Shown here: in pieces, positions 52,301 through 60,726 of the stretch
Layout of the letters: each line of letters starts with the position of its first letter
Numbering within the stretch: the first letter of the stretch is position 1
Assembly: GCA_017470505.1 (NCBI GenBank)
Contig: JAFUYO010000036.1
Coordinates: 21,371 to 85,370, forward strand
Reading direction: 5' to 3'
DNA length: 64,000 nt
DNA from: Butyrivibrio sp.
Lineage (GTDB): Bacteria > Bacillota > Clostridia > Lachnospirales > Lachnospiraceae
Program-made: the position numbers and the translations under genes
Notes under the pieces: generated by a model
Told to the model about the DNA's origin: nothing
The model's input: the letters and a program-made list of their open reading frames with translations, nothing else
Databases searched by the model: none

Positions 52301-53925
52301 ATGTCGTCGGTTATGCTGGTGAGCTTGGTTATCCTGTAAGGAATTGGAACCTCAGGATTTATGAACTCCGAGAACCTCTCTATTATCTCGCCGTTCCTCA
52401 TCTTGACAGCGCCAATTTCTATGATCCTGTTCTTTATGGGAGAAAAGCCCGTTGTCTCTATATCAAAGACGACAAAGGTGGTGTCATTAAGGCTCTGCCC
52501 CTTGTCGTTTACCACTATCTCCTTGAGGTCATCAACCACATAGGCCTCAACGCCCAGGATCAGCTTAAAGAAATCCTGCCTGTCGATCGGAGGCTCGCCC
52601 GCTTCCTTTCTCTTTTTGCACTCACTGCTGTACAGATCCTCCCAGACGTGGTTGGCGTCAGTGAGAGCCTGAACAACGCCGTGGTCAGTTATTGCGATTC
52701 CAGGCATTCCCCACTTGTAGGCCTGCTTTACAATGTCCTTTACCTCGGAGACGCCGTCCATATCGCTCATCTTGGTGTGGCAGTGCAGCTCCACTCTCTT
52801 GACTTCAGCGTTGTCCACTCTCTTTGTGGTGAAATCAGGGATCTTTTTTACACCGACAACAGACTGGATCGAGAGCTCATGGTCAAATCTGTCCACGGCT
52901 GCAATGCCCTTTATCTTTACAAAAGCCCCCGGCTTTATGTCCTTTGTTATCTCCGGCACATCCTCGGTATTTACAAACATCTTGACCGCAATCGAATCCG
53001 TGAAATCCGTCACTGCAAATATGAGGATAGACTTCTCGTTCCTGATATCCCTCTTGTCAAACTCGGTTATCTGACCGTGGATAGTCACCTCTCCGATCTC
53101 ACCCATAAGCTCAGAGAGGGCCATGGTCTCATCGTCAAAGTCCCTTCCGAATATGACATCCGGATTGTCAGATTTTTTGTAGCTACCGCCAAAATCTCTT
53201 TTGCCGAAGGTCTTGCCCTTGCCGTGTCCGCCCTTGAAGGCGCCACTGTCAGCACTCTTTTCTGCAGGAGCTTTACCTGCATCCGAATTTGGTGAACCGG
53301 AAGATGCAGCCGGAGCGCTCTTTCCGGCCTTCTTCAAATCGTCCTGATGCTCGAGTTTTTCAAGCTTCTGCGCCATCTTTGCAGTCTCAGCCATGTAGTC
53401 GGGCTCTTTCTTTTCCCTGTCCACCTTGACAAATTCAGGCGAGATTACAACAGAGAGTCCGCATCTCTCATTGATTATCTTGTCGAGAACCCGCATAAGG
53501 TCAGGCGCCTTCTTCTGCCCGACAACGCTGTCCTCGAGGCGCACCACGACATTTCCCTCATCGGGATAGAGAAAATCCGCAGCGCGAAAAAGACTATACT
53601 CCATATGGTCATAGTCCCTAAGCTCCATCTCTATGCTCTCTCTGTACAGATCAAGGAGATTCTTTACGGTATACTGCGCGGAAAGCGCGAACTTCTCGTA
53701 GATCTTGATCGTGACGTCGACACCCTTAAAAAGCTGCCTTTTGATGCTGCTCTCTGTCTTGTAGATGTCAGACTTGTCGATCAGGTTATTGCTTGCAATA
53801 TATATTCTGATAAAATCCTGCTTGCGGGTTGTGGATACCTTCACAACCTCGGTCTGCTCCATTATCTCTTTGGTGTGTCCCTCCAGGGTCAGTCCCGGAA
53901 AGACATCAAAAAAACTCTTCCCCAT
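49378..53925 (-). CDS. polC: DNA polymerase III, PolC type (alpha subunit with proofreading exonuclease)
   Basis: PolC is the main replicative polymerase of low-GC Gram-positive bacteria. The 1515-residue product has an N-terminal domain, an OB-fold segment (about 270-370), a PHP domain opening with VELHCHTKMSDMDGV, the DnaQ-like exonuclease inserted in PHP (FVVFDIETTGFSP, LVGHNVAFDISF, HHRAVDDAECTAL), a zinc-finger-like CPKCKFSDFDS ... RRCPKCG, and the polymerase core with PDIDLNFSGEYQ. Length is slightly above the usual 1430-1470, owing to a Lys/Ala/Gly-rich linker near residues 185-250. It is the last gene of the dxr-rseP-ispG-polC operon. Confidence 0.98.
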   Translation of the reverse strand: MGKSFFDVFPGLTLEGHTKEIMEQTEVVKVSTTRKQDFIRIYIASNNLIDKSDIYKTESSIKRQLFKGVDVTIKIYEKFALSAQYTVKNLLDLYRESIEMELRDYDHMEYSLFRAADFLYPDEGNVVVRLEDSVVGQKKAPDLMRVLDKIINERCGLSVVISPEFVKVDREKKEPDYMAETAKMAQKLEKLEHQDDLKKAGKSAPAASSGSPNSDAGKAPAEKSADSGAFKGGHGKGKTFGKRDFGGSYKKSDNPDVIFGRDFDDETMALSELMGEIGEVTIHGQITEFDKRDIRNEKSILIFAVTDFTDSIAVKMFVNTEDVPEITKDIKPGAFVKIKGIAAVDRFDHELSIQSVVGVKKIPDFTTKRVDNAEVKRVELHCHTKMSDMDGVSEVKDIVKQAYKWGMPGIAITDHGVVQALTDANHVWEDLYSSECKKRKEAGEPPIDRQDFFKLILGVEAYVVDDLKEIVVNDKGQSLNDTTFVVFDIETTGFSPIKNRIIEIGAVKMRNGEIIERFSEFINPEVPIPYRITKLTSITDDMVIGAPRRDVIIPKFVEFCEGAVLVGHNVAFDISFINQNCKELGIDVDYTTVDTLWLSRFFYPLQAKHTLDAVAKTLNIVLGHHHRAVDDAECTALIFGKFLPMLEEQGAQNLTQVNILGKPTPEMIRHLRPNHCIILAKNTLGRVNLYTLVSKSHIDYFRRFPLIPKSELIKYREGLIVGSACCAGELYGAVVEGRPPEEIAGIVSFYDYLEIQPVANNHFMVESEKYEDINSDDDIREINKEIIKLGEQFGKMVVATCDAHFLNPEDEIYRTIIMAGKGMSDEEPAPLFLRTTDEMMQEFDYLGGDKAREIVIDNTRKILDMCDSISPVRPDKCAPVIENSDEILTKICYDKAHEIYGEDLPTIVSERLERELNSIIKNGFAVMYIIAQKLVWKSNEDGYLVGSRGSVGSSFVAFTSGITEVNSLSPHYVCPKCKFSDFDSEEVKSYGGNSGCDMPDRRCPKCGAMMNKDGFDIPFETFLGFKGDKEPDIDLNFSGEYQSKAHKYTEVIFGYGQTFRAGTIASLAEKTAYGFVKKYYDGIGASKRRSEINRIVKGCTGIRRGTGQHPGGIIVLPVGENIYSFCPVQHPANDMTTATITTHYDYHSIDHNLLKLDILGHDDPTMIRFLQDCTGLDPKTVPLDDKNVMSLFMNTTALNITPDQIGGTKLGCLGLPEFGTDFAMQMVIDAGPSTFSHLIRIAGLAHGTDVWLGNAQTLIQEGTATIDTCICCRDDIMIYLIQKGLDPSKSFKIMESVRKGKVAKHKEGNWDEWKQDMKEHGVPDWYIWSCEKIAYMFPKAHAAAYVMMAWRIAYFKVYVPQAFYAAWFSIRAKAFNYEHMCQGENHLHAVMHEYNSKKEELTNAQLAEYGDMRLVEEMYERGIEFVPIDIFKVKSRDFQVIGDKIMPSLTSIDGMGEKAADQIVEAAKDGPFLSKDDFRQRTKCPQTVIDKMAEMGLLGDIPDSNQISLFDLMKM

Positions 53926-53965
53926 AAAAACAAATTCCCATTTCTACAACAAAACCATGTTACTT

Positions 53966-55030
53966 TTAATTGCCGCTATTCCAGTTATCGAGCTCTTCCT
54001 TGAGCGCATCCAGAAGCTCATCCTCTTTTACCTTGCGAACAACTTCTCCCCCTTTGATAAGAAGTCCCTCGCCGATGCCGCCGGCTATACCTATGTCAGC
54101 TTCCCTCGCCTCGCCCGGTCCGTTGACTGCACAGCCCATGACCGCAACCCTGATATCGAGATCGTACCCCGACACAAGAGTCTCAACCTGATTTGCAAGA
54201 CCGATGAGATCTATCTTGGTCCTTCCGCAGGTCGGGCAGGATACAACATCGATTCCGCCCTTGCGAAGCTCCAGCGTCTTCAGGATCATCTTCGCGCTCT
54301 TTATCTCCTCAACAGGGTCACCGGATAATGACACCCTTATGGTATCGCCAATGCCCTGCCCCAGGATGATGCCAAGTCCCACAGCCGACTTGATATTGCC
54401 GCTGTAGACGGTTCCCGCCTCGGTTATACCGACATGAAGCGGATAGGCGCACTTTTTGGCAAGGAGCTCATGCGCCTTTACGCAGAGCATGACATTTGAT
54501 GACTTGATGGAGACCACCATGTTGTCATAACCAAGATCCTCAATTATGCCGACCTTGTCGAGGGCACTCTCAACAAGTCCCTCGGCAGTTACACCGCCGT
54601 ACTTCTGAACGAGCTCTTTCTCAAGGGAGCCGCTGTTTACGCCGACTCTGATGGGGATGTTTCTCTCCTTCGCACAGGATACGACAGCTGCAATCCTCTC
54701 TCTCGATCCGATGTTTCCGGGGTTTATCCTTATCTTGTCAGCACCGTTTTCCATGGCCGCGATCGCCATCCTGTAGTCGAAGTGAATGTCGGCAACGATG
54801 GGTATGCTGATCCTCTTTTTAATCTCGGAGAGCGCTCTGGCAGCCTCGATATTTGGAACCGTGCTGCGGATTATCTCGCAACCTGCCTCCTGAAGCCGCA
54901 GGATCTGGGCGACTGTCCCCTCAACATCCTCGGTCCGCGTGTTTGTCATGGACTGGATCAGGACAGGATTGCCGCCTCCTATTACTCTGTCGCCTATATG
55001 AACAACCTTAGTGTTATCTCTGTAAGACAT
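53966..55030 (-). CDS. ispG: 4-hydroxy-3-methylbut-2-enyl diphosphate synthase (flavodoxin)
   Basis: IspG converts ME-cPP to HMBPP in the MEP pathway with a [4Fe-4S] cluster. The 354-residue protein begins MSYRDNTKVVHIG and includes IQSMTNTRTEDVEGTV, GADKIRINPGNIGS and the cluster cysteines in VSCPTCGRTKIDL and VAVMGCAVNGPGEA. I place the start at the ATG at 55030 after AGGAGATTAT; a longer in-frame reading adds ten residues without a better site. It lies between rseP and polC. Confidence 0.97.
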   Translation of the reverse strand: MSYRDNTKVVHIGDRVIGGGNPVLIQSMTNTRTEDVEGTVAQILRLQEAGCEIIRSTVPNIEAARALSEIKKRISIPIVADIHFDYRMAIAAMENGADKIRINPGNIGSRERIAAVVSCAKERNIPIRVGVNSGSLEKELVQKYGGVTAEGLVESALDKVGIIEDLGYDNMVVSIKSSNVMLCVKAHELLAKKCAYPLHVGITEAGTVYSGNIKSAVGLGIILGQGIGDTIRVSLSGDPVEEIKSAKMILKTLELRKGGIDVVSCPTCGRTKIDLIGLANQVETLVSGYDLDIRVAVMGCAVNGPGEAREADIGIAGGIGEGLLIKGGEVVRKVKEDELLDALKEELDNWNSGN

Positions 55031-55092
55031 ATAATCTCCTATGTCGTCGTGCGGACTCATCTATCCGAAAAGTAATGAATCCGTGCACAATC

Positions 55093-56142
55093 TCACCTTG
55101 TAAACTTTGTGATGTCGTTGAACAGCACAAACACCATGAGCCCTAAGAGCGCTATCATTCCGATCATGTGAACGAAGCCTTCCTTCTCTGCGGGAACTCT
55201 TTTTCCGATTATGACCTCGATAAACTGGAACACGAGCCTTCCTCCGTCAAGCGCGGGGAACGGCAAAAGATTCATCACCCCGATGTTCACGGACAAAAGA
55301 ACCGTGAGCGACAGCATCGTCAGTACCACAGCCGACAATCCGTAGGGCTTGACCTCCTCATAGGTGTCATCCACCATCTTGACCATCCCGACGGGGCCTG
55401 ATACGTCGTCCTTGGAGAGCTTGCCCTTTACGAGGAGCGCAAGACTTCTGTAGGTAGACTTGAAGTAATACCTCACTTCGTACCACGCATATTTGAGCGC
55501 CTCAGCGCCTTTGATGTCGCCGTACTCACCCATGTAAACGCCCATATAGTAGCGCTTATCCTCTTCGCTCCACTTAGGTACAAGGGTTGTCTGATGCCTC
55601 TCCCCGTCCCTCTCATACACAATGTCCATGGGAGAGCCTTCCGCAAACTGCGAGATCAGAGTCACCTCTCCCGACATGTAAACCTTCTCACCGTCTATGC
55701 TTATGATCTTGTCGCCCGGCTGTATTCCTGCCTCTGCTGCCGCCGAGTTATCAGTCATCTTGTTGATGACAGGGAAGTTCCACGATGAAAAGCTGACTAA
55801 AATGACCGCCAGAATATAAGCGATCAGAAAGTTTGCAAAAGGTCCCGCAAAAAGAGTCGCTATCCTTCTCCAGACCGGTGCATTCCTGAAGGAGTGCTCA
55901 TCACCGCTACCCTCTTCTCCCAGGATGTCCTCGCCGTCAAATACGCAGGCACCCCCTATCGGCAGGAGCTTGATGCTGTAGAGGGTCTCTCCTTTTTGCT
56001 TTTTCCAGAGGGTCGGTCCCATGCCCACAAAAAATTCATTGACCCTTATACCGCCCGACTTGGCGATGATGAAGTGCCCGAACTCGTGGCTTGTGACCAG
56101 AACTCCGAATATGATTAAAAAAATGATTATACTTACTGCCAT
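55093..56142 (-). CDS. rseP: Site-2 protease family intramembrane zinc metalloprotease RseP
   Basis: RseP-type proteases cut transmembrane segments, for example of anti-sigma factors or signal peptides, inside the membrane. The 349-residue protein has the zinc motif VTSHEFGHFIIAK in the first helix, a PDZ domain at about residues 165-245 (AEAGIQPGDKIISIDGEKV), and the second zinc-site motif MNLLPFPALDGGRLVF with the Asp ligand. Three or four membrane helices are visible. I use the ATG at 56142, preceded by AAGGAAATAAC. It lies 10 bases after dxr. Confidence 0.95.
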   Translation of the reverse strand: MAVSIIIFLIIFGVLVTSHEFGHFIIAKSGGIRVNEFFVGMGPTLWKKQKGETLYSIKLLPIGGACVFDGEDILGEEGSGDEHSFRNAPVWRRIATLFAGPFANFLIAYILAVILVSFSSWNFPVINKMTDNSAAAEAGIQPGDKIISIDGEKVYMSGEVTLISQFAEGSPMDIVYERDGERHQTTLVPKWSEEDKRYYMGVYMGEYGDIKGAEALKYAWYEVRYYFKSTYRSLALLVKGKLSKDDVSGPVGMVKMVDDTYEEVKPYGLSAVVLTMLSLTVLLSVNIGVMNLLPFPALDGGRLVFQFIEVIIGKRVPAEKEGFVHMIGMIALLGLMVFVLFNDITKFTR

Positions 56143-56152
56143 GTTATTTCCT

Positions 56153-57304
56153 TCAAATCTTATATTTTCCCGAGAGGTAGGTGTAGGTCTCCTGCTCTGC
56201 AAGCAATATTGCATCCACGTCAGGATCATCCACTTTTCTGTGGTGCTCCATCGCCTCCTCTATCATTGAATAGATCTCGAGATAAGCAATATCGCCCTTT
56301 AAGAATCTCCTGACCGCCATCTCGTTGGCCGCGTTAAAGACAGTGGGCATGCTGCCCCCTGTCCTTGCTGCGTCAAAGGCGAGCTTAAGTCCCCGGAAAG
56401 TCTTGATATCAGGCTTTTCGAATGTAAGACTCCCCAGTTCAAAGAGGTCAAGCCTCTTTTCCGCCATAGGCCTTCTGTCCGGGTAAAAGAGCGCATACTG
56501 GATAGGAAGCTTCATATCAGGAACGCCGAGCTGGGCTATGACCGCTCCGTCCACAAACTGTACTGCGCTGTGGACTATGCTCTGGGGATGTACCACAACC
56601 TCGATGTTATCAAGACTCACATCAAACAGCCACCTTGCCTCCATGACTTCAAGTCCCTTGTTCACAAGGGACGAGGAGTCAATGGTTACCTTGGGACCCA
56701 TATCCCAGTTGGGGTGCTTAAGTGCATCCTGTGCCGTCATGGATGCCAACTCTTTTCGCTTTTTGCCCCTGAAGGGACCGCCGCTCGCAGTCAGGAGTAT
56801 CTTTTCAACCTTGTCACGAGGCTCCCCGCACAGAGACTGGAAAATAGCGCTGTGCTCCGAGTCGACAGGCAGCATCTTAACGCCCATCTTTTTAATAAGA
56901 GGCATTATGATGTGCCCCGCGCAGACGAGCGTCTCCTTGTTGGCAAGGGCAATGTCCTTGCCCGCCTCTATCGCCCTGATGGTCGGCCTTATCCCGATCA
57001 TTCCGACAACTGCAGTCAGCACCGTATCGGCCTCCGGAACGGATACAATTTCCAGAAGTCCGTCCATCCCGGCCATGACCTTTATGCCAAGGTCAGATAT
57101 CCTGTCCTGAAGCTCTTTGGCCGCATCGGAATCGTACATGCAGACGTAAGCGGGGTGAAACTCCCTGACCTGCTTCTCAACCTCGGCTGCCCTCTTGTTC
57201 GCAGCAAGTCCCACGACCTTAAGCTCACTCCTGTTGGCCCTCACAACGTCAAGTGTCTGGGTCCCGATGGACCCGGTGGAGCCCAGTAATACAATGTTTC
57301 TCAT
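56153..57304 (-). CDS. dxr: 1-deoxy-D-xylulose-5-phosphate reductoisomerase
   Basis: Dxr converts DXP to MEP with NADPH, the committed step of the MEP pathway and the target of fosmidomycin. The 383-residue protein starts with the NADPH motif VLLGSTGSIGTQTLDV, then IALANKETLVCAG, and the metal/substrate site LPVDSEHSAIFQ, with SLVNKGLEVMEA and HPQSIVHSAVQF. It lies 26 bases after the adenylate-forming enzyme gene. The cdsA and uppS genes that often precede dxr in Firmicutes are not here. Confidence 0.97.
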   Translation of the reverse strand: MRNIVLLGSTGSIGTQTLDVVRANRSELKVVGLAANKRAAEVEKQVREFHPAYVCMYDSDAAKELQDRISDLGIKVMAGMDGLLEIVSVPEADTVLTAVVGMIGIRPTIRAIEAGKDIALANKETLVCAGHIIMPLIKKMGVKMLPVDSEHSAIFQSLCGEPRDKVEKILLTASGGPFRGKKRKELASMTAQDALKHPNWDMGPKVTIDSSSLVNKGLEVMEARWLFDVSLDNIEVVVHPQSIVHSAVQFVDGAVIAQLGVPDMKLPIQYALFYPDRRPMAEKRLDLFELGSLTFEKPDIKTFRGLKLAFDAARTGGSMPTVFNAANEMAVRRFLKGDIAYLEIYSMIEEAMEHHRKVDDPDVDAILLAEQETYTYLSGKYKI

Positions 57305-57330
57305 AAGAATATAACCTTTATTCCTTAGTT

Positions 57331-59727
57331 TTAATCCAGTTCCTCAGCGTCAACATCAACGATATCATCATCATCGTCATCACCGAAGGTGGCGGGCTGC
57401 GGAGTGGCCATCTTCACAACCGCATCAAACATCTTGTCGCCAAATAATCTGTTCATCTCGATGACATTATGGAGCGTATCAAATGCGAGCTGATCCATGT
57501 AAGAGAACCACTGAGCAGATCTCTCGTGGAACATCGGCATCATACCCTGGAACATGCCGGGCATCATAAGCGGCATAGGCGGCATCATTCCGGGGAATGC
57601 CCTGTTCTTCATTCCAAACATCTTCTCCTCTATATCAGGCATGATTTCCAATAAACTCTGAAGCTCCGGTGACTTTTTGAAGGACTCAAACTGATTGGCC
57701 CAGGGGAACCACTGCTCCATCATACTTTGCATATTTTCCATCATCTTCCTGTTCATATCCCACTGTGATCTGAAATTCTTATATAGCATGTTGTTCTTCC
57801 CCTTCGGAGTCTTATTCTTAATTTCACGAATGATCTTTTTACCCGGAGTATTGTTTTTGATGTCGGCAGATATGCTGTCGAGAACCTGCTCGACGATGTC
57901 ACCGGTCTCATCCTGGCAGAGTGAGAGTGTAAAGTCTGAGAGCTGATCCTCACTGCGGACCTGCTCAACATTGTACACGTCTCCGGAGACCTCTCCCTTG
58001 TTGAGCTTGTACAGGTCGATCTTGCCGTTGGAGTTTCTGGGAAGGTCCTTCGCCAGCATTACCCTACTCGGGATATCATCCTCGGGGAGCTTTTTCTTTT
58101 CGATGAAGACCTTGCAGAGAGCATTTCGTACAACATCAAGCGGATCATCAGCCCCGTCACGGAGTTTGATGCAGAGCATCGGAATGGTATCATGCTGAAT
58201 CTTGTAGTATACAGGTACAATAGCGCAGCTCTCAATTTCCCTGAGGCGTGAAAACTCTGTCTCGACTTTGCCGGACTCATACTTCCTTCTGCCCGCATCG
58301 CGCATGAAGAAGCGGTTAGCCCGCCCGAGGTAGTGAATCCGCCCATCAGGATCCATGCGCACAAAATCGTTGGTGCACACGTAAGGCTTGTCATCAATGA
58401 TTTCAACCTTGATAACTTCTTTTCCATCCAGGGTCGAACCGGCCATGCAGGGAGCTGTCAGATAGAGAACGCCTTCTCCTCCCTTTCCCTCAGGTGCAAA
58501 GAATTGCTCTTTGTCTTCATCGTACAGCCTGATTGTGATTCCCGGCATCGGATAGCCAATCGATTCATCATCCAGATCCGGTGTGGAGAGGCAGCATGCG
58601 CCGGCCATCTCTGAGAGTCCGTAGCCGTTTAAGATTATCACGTTATCTCCTCCGTGGGAAGAAAGGAACTCGTGGAAGCGCCTCTTTTCTGCCGCAGATA
58701 CCGCCGTGCCTCCGAGTGCCACAAACTTCAGGCTGGAGAAATCAAAATCGGTATCCTCCGGAAGCTTCATCCATCTCTCCAGCATGTAGCTTGCGCTGAA
58801 CAGGAAGGAAATGTGATACGCCGAAATAGCCTTGTAGAACCACGGATTCAAGAATCCAAGCGGTATGGTGACCAGCGTTGCGCCCATTGCAAAGGGCAGA
58901 TGTACCTGGTCGATGATGCCGTAGGAATTGCTCAGATCCAGCATGGTCGCGGTCACAAGATTGTCGTAGGGAAGTGACAGATTCCTGATCATCATAAAGC
59001 TTGCCACTGCCTCATTCATCGCCAGATCCGACATAGGCACGGGCTTTCCCGTCCCGCTGGTAGTTCCGGTGGTATGCATGATCAGCGCATTTTCGTCTGT
59101 CTCCTGCAGGGCATAACGCACCTGACGGCCGCCGTAAGATGACAGCAGCGTTTCCATACAGATCGGACGAACCAGTGCCTTCATGGAAGCAAACTTAGCC
59201 TCCTGCATCGTTGTCAGCACCTGAATGGAGGTAGCGCCCTTAATTGTAACATGCAGAAGGATCACATTGTTAATTCCAAGCTCTTTCCGCTTAAGCATAA
59301 GCTCCCGGACCAGATCCGGCTGAGCCAGGTCATCAGTTATGATGAAATCCGTCAGTTTCTCCTGACGTATAGTCTCCTCGATACGCTCAAAGTTAAAGGC
59401 TGACCAGGACGCCACCAGAGAAACCTGCGCGCCCACCATATTGAGGCCGTAAAACGAAAAAGTAACCTCTGCACAGGTAGAACCCAGAACGCCTACACGG
59501 GCATGGTTCTCCTCCGTCATGCCCAGCTTGGTAAATACCGCGGCATAGCGCTCCCATTCCCTGAACATACGGCCATAAGTATACTTTTTGTCGCCGTCTA
59601 TAATTGCTGTCCTGTTCAGAGCCCTGCCATTCAGGCCACACAGCTCCCGAATATACTTCCAGGCCTTTTGGTTCTTATTAACTTTCCTTTTTTCTTCTGT
59701 TGCATCAAAAATACTTACGTTTTCCAT
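57331..59727 (-). CDS. Adenylate-forming (acyl-CoA synthetase-like) enzyme with Met-rich, acidic C-terminal extension
   Basis: The first 580 residues form an AMP-binding (ANL) enzyme: P-loop TTGTTSGTGKP near residue 225, LNGYGLSEMAG, TNDFVRMDPDG and the C-terminal catalytic lysine segment PRNSNGKIDLYKL. It should activate a carboxylic acid, fatty or aryl, as an acyl-AMP. The last 200 residues are novel to me: a helical region, a Met/Pro-rich stretch (FPGMMPPMPLMMPGM), another helical region and an acidic tail DDDDDDIVDVDAEE. No carrier-domain serine motif is seen. It leads the dxr-rseP-ispG-polC transcript from its own promoter. Confidence 0.82.
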   Translation of the reverse strand: MENVSIFDATEEKRKVNKNQKAWKYIRELCGLNGRALNRTAIIDGDKKYTYGRMFREWERYAAVFTKLGMTEENHARVGVLGSTCAEVTFSFYGLNMVGAQVSLVASWSAFNFERIEETIRQEKLTDFIITDDLAQPDLVRELMLKRKELGINNVILLHVTIKGATSIQVLTTMQEAKFASMKALVRPICMETLLSSYGGRQVRYALQETDENALIMHTTGTTSGTGKPVPMSDLAMNEAVASFMMIRNLSLPYDNLVTATMLDLSNSYGIIDQVHLPFAMGATLVTIPLGFLNPWFYKAISAYHISFLFSASYMLERWMKLPEDTDFDFSSLKFVALGGTAVSAAEKRRFHEFLSSHGGDNVIILNGYGLSEMAGACCLSTPDLDDESIGYPMPGITIRLYDEDKEQFFAPEGKGGEGVLYLTAPCMAGSTLDGKEVIKVEIIDDKPYVCTNDFVRMDPDGRIHYLGRANRFFMRDAGRRKYESGKVETEFSRLREIESCAIVPVYYKIQHDTIPMLCIKLRDGADDPLDVVRNALCKVFIEKKKLPEDDIPSRVMLAKDLPRNSNGKIDLYKLNKGEVSGDVYNVEQVRSEDQLSDFTLSLCQDETGDIVEQVLDSISADIKNNTPGKKIIREIKNKTPKGKNNMLYKNFRSQWDMNRKMMENMQSMMEQWFPWANQFESFKKSPELQSLLEIMPDIEEKMFGMKNRAFPGMMPPMPLMMPGMFQGMMPMFHERSAQWFSYMDQLAFDTLHNVIEMNRLFGDKMFDAVVKMATPQPATFGDDDDDDIVDVDAEELD

Positions 59728-59825
59728 CTGTGCCAGTCTCCTCTGTTTATTTGTGCAGTAATTTATCCATGCCCGTATCTCTTATCTGCCCTAAACCGGC
59801 TTCTACGGACAACGAACATAAATCA

Positions 59826-59855
59826 ATTATAACCCAAATAACCCTGTTGTCTCAA
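59826..59855 (-). promoter_or_regulatory. Promoter of the adenylate-forming enzyme gene and dxr-polC operon
   Basis: On the minus strand TTGAGA (59850-59855) and a perfect TATAAT (59826-59831) are spaced by 18 bases. Transcription would start near 59819, giving a leader of about 90 bases. It lies just past the end of the small membrane protein gene. Confidence 0.65.
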
Positions 59856-59857
59856 CC

Positions 59858-60106
59858 TCACATTGTCACCGCTTCTCTGATGCTCCAGTACAGCACAAGT
59901 GTTATGTAAACGCCAAGCATTATTAAGAACAATCCCCTGCACAGCCAAAACGATATAAAAAAAATGACATATGAAATTCCAAAGAGCACCCTTACTACAT
60001 ACCGTTCACCAACAAATACGTATTTTAAAATATGGCAGGCTGTAAAGACCATATATAAAAAGAACACAATGATTGTCAGGATTGCTATTCTAAGCAGCTT
60101 ATACAT
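59858..60106 (-). CDS. Small membrane protein of the VirD4-ClpP cassette
   Basis: I do not recognise this 82-residue protein. It is almost wholly hydrophobic with two or three membrane helices: about residues 4-27, 37-55 and 57-75. A short loop with GERYVVR separates the first two. Its ATG directly follows the clpP-like stop (TGAATG), so translation is very likely coupled. It may anchor a partner; the upstream VirD4-like protein lacks its own membrane segment. Confidence 0.65.
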   Translation of the reverse strand: MYKLLRIAILTIIVFFLYMVFTACHILKYVFVGERYVVRVLFGISYVIFFISFWLCRGLFLIMLGVYITLVLYWSIREAVTM

Positions 60107-60706
60107 TCAGTCAATACTCATCGCAGGTGAAATCAGGTCACAGATTCCAAAAGAGATTGCCTCTTCGGCATTCATGTAATTGTCATACCTTGTCGCACTG
60201 TTTATCTCCTCAAGCGTCTTACCTGTATGACCGGCAAGAATCCCGTTTACAATATCCCTTGTCTCAAGGATTGAATCGGAGATATTTTTTATTGATGTGG
60301 CAGAGCCACCGGCTCCGCCTGATATCAGCGGTTCATGTATCATCACCTTGCTGTGCGGGAATATGAATCTGTGTCCCTTTTCGCCTCCTGCGAGGATGAT
60401 TGCTGCCATACTCGCTGCATAGCCTGAGCAGATCGTATTTATAGGAGCCTTGCACGCCTGCATCGCATCGTATATCAGAAGTCCTGCGTTCACCTCTCCC
60501 CCCAGGCTATTGATGTAGATGCTGACAGGGTCTGTGCTTTCATCTTCGAGAAACATAAGCTGGGACATAATACTGCCCGCGACATATGAATCAATATCAC
60601 CTTGTAAAAAAATCTTTCTATTCATGAGATGTCTTGTTGCCAGGCTGACCTCTCTTACGCCGTTTGAGCTTTCAACTTCAATGTATGGAAACCATTTTTC
60701 TGTCAT
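60107..60706 (-). CDS. ClpP-family serine protease next to a VirD4-like ATPase
   Basis: The 199-residue protein is a ClpP-fold (S14) protease. The catalytic triad is intact: Ser99 in CSGYAASMAA, His124 in HSKVMIHEPL and Asp175 in ATRYDNYMNAEEA. SIYINSLGGEVNAGLLIYDAM is the family core. The ATG at 60706 has GAGGAGG upstream, overlapping the end of the VirD4-like gene. No Clp ATPase gene is nearby. Housekeeping clpP usually sits with tig and clpX, so this is likely a second, accessory copy. TepA-like or phage-type roles are alternatives. Confidence 0.85.
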   Translation of the reverse strand: MTEKWFPYIEVESSNGVREVSLATRHLMNRKIFLQGDIDSYVAGSIMSQLMFLEDESTDPVSIYINSLGGEVNAGLLIYDAMQACKAPINTICSGYAASMAAIILAGGEKGHRFIFPHSKVMIHEPLISGGAGGSATSIKNISDSILETRDIVNGILAGHTGKTLEEINSATRYDNYMNAEEAISFGICDLISPAMSID

Positions 60707-60726
60707 ATTCAACTTCCTCCTCTTCA

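Noticed and set aside
52048-53295. 415-codon plus-strand open frame
   Set aside because: It lies wholly antisense to the polC coding sequence, whose exonuclease and PHP motifs are intact; its composition mirrors the reverse complement of a high-confidence gene.
60107-60706. Housekeeping clpP
   Set aside because: No tig, clpX or lon neighbour is present and the gene is embedded beside a VirD4-like ATPase; an accessory copy is more likely, though this cannot be settled without the full genome.
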